A stretch of 64,000 nt of DNA from GCA-003244245 sp035606945 (lineage in GTDB: Bacteria; Actinomycetota; Actinomycetes; Mycobacteriales; Pseudonocardiaceae). Positions 61,156-64,000 of the stretch are shown here, in pieces. A program made the position numbers and the translations under genes. The stretch is taken from the NCBI GenBank assembly GCA_035606945.1, contig DATNDR010000084.1, forward strand, positions 1-64,000. Direction: 5' to 3'. Under the pieces are notes generated by a model. It made no database searches, was not told the origin of the DNA, and saw only the letters and a list, made by a program, of their open reading frames with translations. Each line of letters starts with the position of its first letter. The stretch's first letter is position 1.

Positions 61156-62442
61156 ATGTCGATGTGGCGGGTTGTCGTGATCGTGTTGGTGGGGACGCTC
61201 GCGCTGAGTGTTCCGTTGTCCGCGACGGCGGAGCCACCGCAACCCCCGCCCTCACCGCCGTCGGCCTATCGGGTAGCAGGGGTCGATGATCCGGCAACCC
61301 GGACTGCGATAACGCGCCAGGGCGCCGAGGTCCTCGGCGGCGGCCGCGGCTTCGTCGAAATCTTGGCCACCCCCGCGCAGGTTGAACGGTTACGGGCCAG
61401 GGGACTGCGGCTGGCGCCACTGGCGGCGGCGTCACCCGTCCCGGTGGGACCGGGCAAGTTCCCGATCGGGTATCAGGGCTACCACACCTACGCAGAGCTC
61501 ACCACGGAGCTCGACGCACTGGCCGCCGCGCATCCCAACCAGGTCGCGGTCTCCAGTTACGGCAAATCAGCGCAGGGCCGCCCACTGCTGCTGGTGAAGA
61601 TCAGCGACGAGGTGCGCACCGACAAGCGCGAGCCCGAGGTGCTGTTCACCTGCGCCCAGCACGCCCGTGAACATCTCACCGTCGAGATGTGCCTGCACAT
61701 CGTCAAGCGGCTGGCCGAGGGTTACGGCACCGATCCGACCATCACCCGGCTGGTGCGCTCCCGCGAGATCTGGGTCGCGCCGATGGTCAACCCGGACGGC
61801 GCCGAGTACGACATCTCCACCGGTCTTTTCGCGCTGTGGCGCAAGAACCGGCAACCGACTGCCGGAACCACCGACGTCGGAACCGACACAAACCGCAACT
61901 GGGGCGACGAGTGGGCCTGCTGCGGCGGGTCGAGCGCCAGCCCCGGTAGCGACAGCTACCACGGCCCCGCCCCGTTCTCCGCACCGGAGACCGCGCAGCT
62001 GCGGGACTGGGTGAACAGCCGGGTGATCAGCGGGGTACAGCAGATCACCGCGCACATCGACTTCCACACCTTCTCCGAGCTGGTGCTGTGGCCCTACGGT
62101 TTCACCACCAAGGACACCGGCCCTGGACTGAGCGCTTCGGATGCGGCGACATTCCGCAAGCTCGGTGAAGCAATGGCCGCCAGCAACGGTTACACGCCGG
62201 AGCAGTCCAGCCACCTCTACGTCACCGACGGCTCGATCGGCGACTGGATGTGGGCGCAGCACCACATCTGGTCCTACACCCTGGAGATGTACCCGACCAG
62301 CCTGACGGAAGGTGGCTTCTACCCACCGGCGAGCGTGATCGATCGCGAGACCGCCCGCAACGACAAAGCAGTAGACCTGCTGCTGGACTACGCAGACTGC
62401 GTCCCACGGATCACCGGGGGTTCCTGCCCGGCACGCCCGTGA
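61156..62442 (+). CDS. Secreted M14 zinc carboxypeptidase
   Basis: A 428-residue exported protease. Signal peptide at 1-25 (VVVIVLVGTLALSVPLSATA). A propeptide-like domain follows to about 100 (VEILATPAQVERLRARGL). The M14 domain has zinc ligands HAREH (His and Glu) near 175 and His in HIDFHTFSE near 299, with NPDG, TNRNWG, and the catalytic Glu in TLEMYP near 377. It is closest in pattern to carboxypeptidase T/zinc carboxypeptidases of actinobacteria. Confidence 0.94.
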   Translation: MSMWRVVVIVLVGTLALSVPLSATAEPPQPPPSPPSAYRVAGVDDPATRTAITRQGAEVLGGGRGFVEILATPAQVERLRARGLRLAPLAAASPVPVGPGKFPIGYQGYHTYAELTTELDALAAAHPNQVAVSSYGKSAQGRPLLLVKISDEVRTDKREPEVLFTCAQHAREHLTVEMCLHIVKRLAEGYGTDPTITRLVRSREIWVAPMVNPDGAEYDISTGLFALWRKNRQPTAGTTDVGTDTNRNWGDEWACCGGSSASPGSDSYHGPAPFSAPETAQLRDWVNSRVISGVQQITAHIDFHTFSELVLWPYGFTTKDTGPGLSASDAATFRKLGEAMAASNGYTPEQSSHLYVTDGSIGDWMWAQHHIWSYTLEMYPTSLTEGGFYPPASVIDRETARNDKAVDLLLDYADCVPRITGGSCPARP

Positions 62443-62467
62443 GCTAACTCCAGCGAAAGGACAACCG

Positions 62468-62647
62468 ATGGTTGCTGACGCGGCGCGTGAGCTGGTCGCG
62501 CAGACTCCCAGCTACGAGTTCCGGTCCGCTGGCAAGCTTTGCGTGGTCTGTGGCTCGATAGTCGGCAACGTCCCCGGCGACGACCAGGTCCACGCGCAGT
62601 GGCACGCCGCGCTCGCCGCGCTGGTCGGTGGCTCCGGGCCGCCCTAG
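62468..62647 (+). CDS. Small zinc-ribbon-like protein (59 aa)
   Basis: ATG at 62468 with AAAGGA six bases upstream, 25 bases after the carboxypeptidase. The product has LCVVCGSIVG and HAQWHAALAAL, a Cys-x2-Cys...His-x3-His set that could bind one zinc ion. No family recognised. Confidence 0.55.
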   Translation: MVADAARELVAQTPSYEFRSAGKLCVVCGSIVGNVPGDDQVHAQWHAALAALVGGSGPP

Positions 62648-62740
62648 CCCGACGTTGCGGCTAGAGGGCGAAGAACTCGAAACCCGAGCACCACGGTTCA
62701 CGCCCCGATATGGGGGCAGCATTACGCCGTCGGGGCAGCA

Positions 62741-63607
62741 TTACGACAGGTCCAGGCCGAAGTCCAATGCTGGGGCGGAGTGGGTCAGGGCGCCTACCGC
62801 GAGGTAGCGCACCCCCGTCTCGGCGTAGGCCCGTGCGACATCCAGCGTCAGGCCGCCGGACGCCTCCAGCTCGGTGGCCGAATCGGCGGCGCGGCGGACC
62901 GCCTCGGTGCACTGCGCCACTGTCATGTTGTCCAGCAATACCAGGGAGGCACCCGCAGCCAGCGCCTCGTCCAACTCCGCGAGGGTGCCGACCTCCACCT
63001 CACAGGGCAGCTGCGGAACTGCCGCCCGGACGGCCGCGATGGCCGCAGTCACCGACCCGGCAGCGGCCACGTGATTGTCCTTGATCAGCACAGCATCGCC
63101 GAGACCCATCCGGTGATTGACCCCACCGCCGCAGCGCACCGCGTACTTCTGCAGCGTGCGCAGTCCGGGCAAGGTCTTGCGGGAGTCCCGGATCGATGCG
63201 CCGGTACCCGCCACCGCATCGACCCAGGCTGCGGTGACGGTGGCTATCCCGGACAGGTGACACAGCAGATTCAGTGCGGTGCGCTCGGCGGTGAGCAAGC
63301 CGGCCACCGGAGCATGGACAGCGACGACCACATCGCCCGCGGCAAGTCGATCGGCATCCCACCGCTGGGTGGTGATCTCGTATTCGCTCGCGCCGAGTAC
63401 CGCGTCGAGAACGGCGCGGAATACCGGTAATCCGGCCAGCGTACCGGGAGCACGTGGCGAGACGGTGGCCGTCGCGACAGCGCCGGCGGGCACGCAGGCG
63501 GCCGTGGTGGCGTCGGGGCCGTAACGCAGATCCTCTTCCAGCGCGGTGGCGATAATCCGATGCACGTCATCGGTGTCAAGTGTCAACATCGCGATATCGG
63601 CACTCAC
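62741..63607 (-). CDS. nadC: Nicotinate-nucleotide pyrophosphorylase (quinolinate phosphoribosyltransferase)
   Basis: A 288-residue enzyme of NAD synthesis. ALEEDLRYGPDATT, AERTALNLLCHLSGIAT, DSRKTLPGLRTLQKYAVRCGGGVNHRMGL near 145, KDNHV, VEVGTLAEL and LLDNM are all present. GTG at 63607 overlaps the nadB stop (GTGA). Confidence 0.97.
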   Translation of the reverse strand: MSADIAMLTLDTDDVHRIIATALEEDLRYGPDATTAACVPAGAVATATVSPRAPGTLAGLPVFRAVLDAVLGASEYEITTQRWDADRLAAGDVVVAVHAPVAGLLTAERTALNLLCHLSGIATVTAAWVDAVAGTGASIRDSRKTLPGLRTLQKYAVRCGGGVNHRMGLGDAVLIKDNHVAAAGSVTAAIAAVRAAVPQLPCEVEVGTLAELDEALAAGASLVLLDNMTVAQCTEAVRRAADSATELEASGGLTLDVARAYAETGVRYLAVGALTHSAPALDFGLDLS

Positions 63608-64000
63608 GCCGCACCTCCGACTAGCGCCGATCCGGCCGGTACCGGAGCTCCCCTGTCGTCGAGCACGATGGCGATACTGCGTCGCCAGCGCGCCGCGGTA
63701 CGCGGGTGATCTGTGCGCAGGTGACAACCGCGGCTTTCGGTGCGCGCCGTGGCGGCGGCGAGCACGGCAGCAGCGGCCAGGGTCAGAGCGGCGTCCTCGG
63801 CGTCCCGAACAGTACGCAGCGGCCGCCGTGTGGTGGCTTCTGCCACCACCGAGGCGCCGGCCAGACCAGCGGCATCGCGCCCGATCCCCGCGTGAGCGCT
63901 CATTGACCGTTGCAGCGCATCACGATCAGCGATCGGACGCACCGCACACGGCAGCAACGGCGGGCCGGGACGGGGCAGCGCCCTGAGATCGGCGGCCACC
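63604..64000 (-). CDS. nadB: L-aspartate oxidase, C-terminal part (5' end outside window)
   Basis: About 131 residues of the C-terminal helical domain. The conserved SRGCHLRTDHP motif, which follows the FAD/fumarate-reductase-type core in NadB, is visible, as is ALQRSMSAHAGIGRD. It is directly upstream of and overlapping nadC, the usual nadB-nadC order. Confidence 0.9.
   Translation of the reverse strand, partial: VAADLRALPRPGPPLLPCAVRPIADRDALQRSMSAHAGIGRDAAGLAGASVVAEATTRRPLRTVRDAEDAALTLAAAAVLAAATARTESRGCHLRTDHPRTAARWRRSIAIVLDDRGAPVPAGSALVGGAA

Overview
The window is high-GC DNA (roughly 70% G+C by eye) from an actinobacterium. The gene order on the right half (nadB-nadC ... hisD-hisC-hisB ... 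hisH-hisA-hisF-hisI, trpE-trpC-trpB-trpA, lgt, pyk, tesB, uvrB, coaE fused to GrpB, rpsA, polA, an ANTAR response regulator) is the conserved actinobacterial his/trp block, close to the Rv1595-Rv1633 order I recall from Mycobacterium tuberculosis. I cannot assign a genus. Mycobacteriales/Pseudonocardiales/Frankia-type actinomycetes all fit.

Positions 1-25 kb are accessory. They hold a partial lipoprotein, a hemerythrin protein, a degraded stretch with a YjdF-like membrane-protein remnant, and a formate dehydrogenase operon read leftwards (second hemerythrin gene, fdhG, fdhH, NrfD-type membrane subunit, small membrane protein). The fdhG gene is interrupted by an in-frame TGA followed by a perfect short hairpin. 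It is best read as one selenoprotein with a SECIS element, not as two broken genes. Next come a six-helix membrane protein, a HAD hydrolase, DUF1360, a TerC transporter behind a yybP-ykoY-like (Mn2+) riboswitch, an unusual hydrolase/ABC-ATPase fusion with its permease, a FIST sensor, DUF2127, an LCP-type cell-wall ligase, an L,D-transpeptidase, a C39-like cysteine peptidase candidate of lower G+C, a stand-alone LigD polymerase domain and an anti-sigma/STAS trio. Several of these genes have GTTT-N15-GGGTAT-like boxes upstream, suggesting a sigma-B/sigma-F-type stress regulon.

Positions 25-46 kb are mostly core genome: tRNA-Leu(CAA), pdtaR-like regulator, branched-chain amino-acid ABC transporter (livJ convergent with livHMGF), a PaaI-like thioesterase, polA, a methyltransferase, rpsA, coaE-grpB, a DUF402 protein, uvrB, tesB and pyk. 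Gene remnants (an FAD monooxygenase and a DUF2461 protein) lie in the gaps.

Positions 45-64 kb carry lgt, the trp operon (A, B, C, membrane protein, E), a TetR regulator with a likely self-operator, and the his genes. The his run is interrupted between hisH and hisB by a 3-kb insert (hypothetical protein, SDR, disulfide reductase). A secreted M14 carboxypeptidase, a small zinc-ribbon-like protein, nadC and the 3' part of nadB follow. No trpF is present, so HisA is probably the bifunctional PriA.

Repeats: two copies of a 66-bp double-hairpin element (7925-7990 and 32026-32091), an imperfect 22-bp tandem array between hisF and hisA, and an 18-bp motif shared by the regions upstream of hisH and hisD, part of inverted repeats. 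No CRISPR, rRNA, prophage or insertion sequence was seen.
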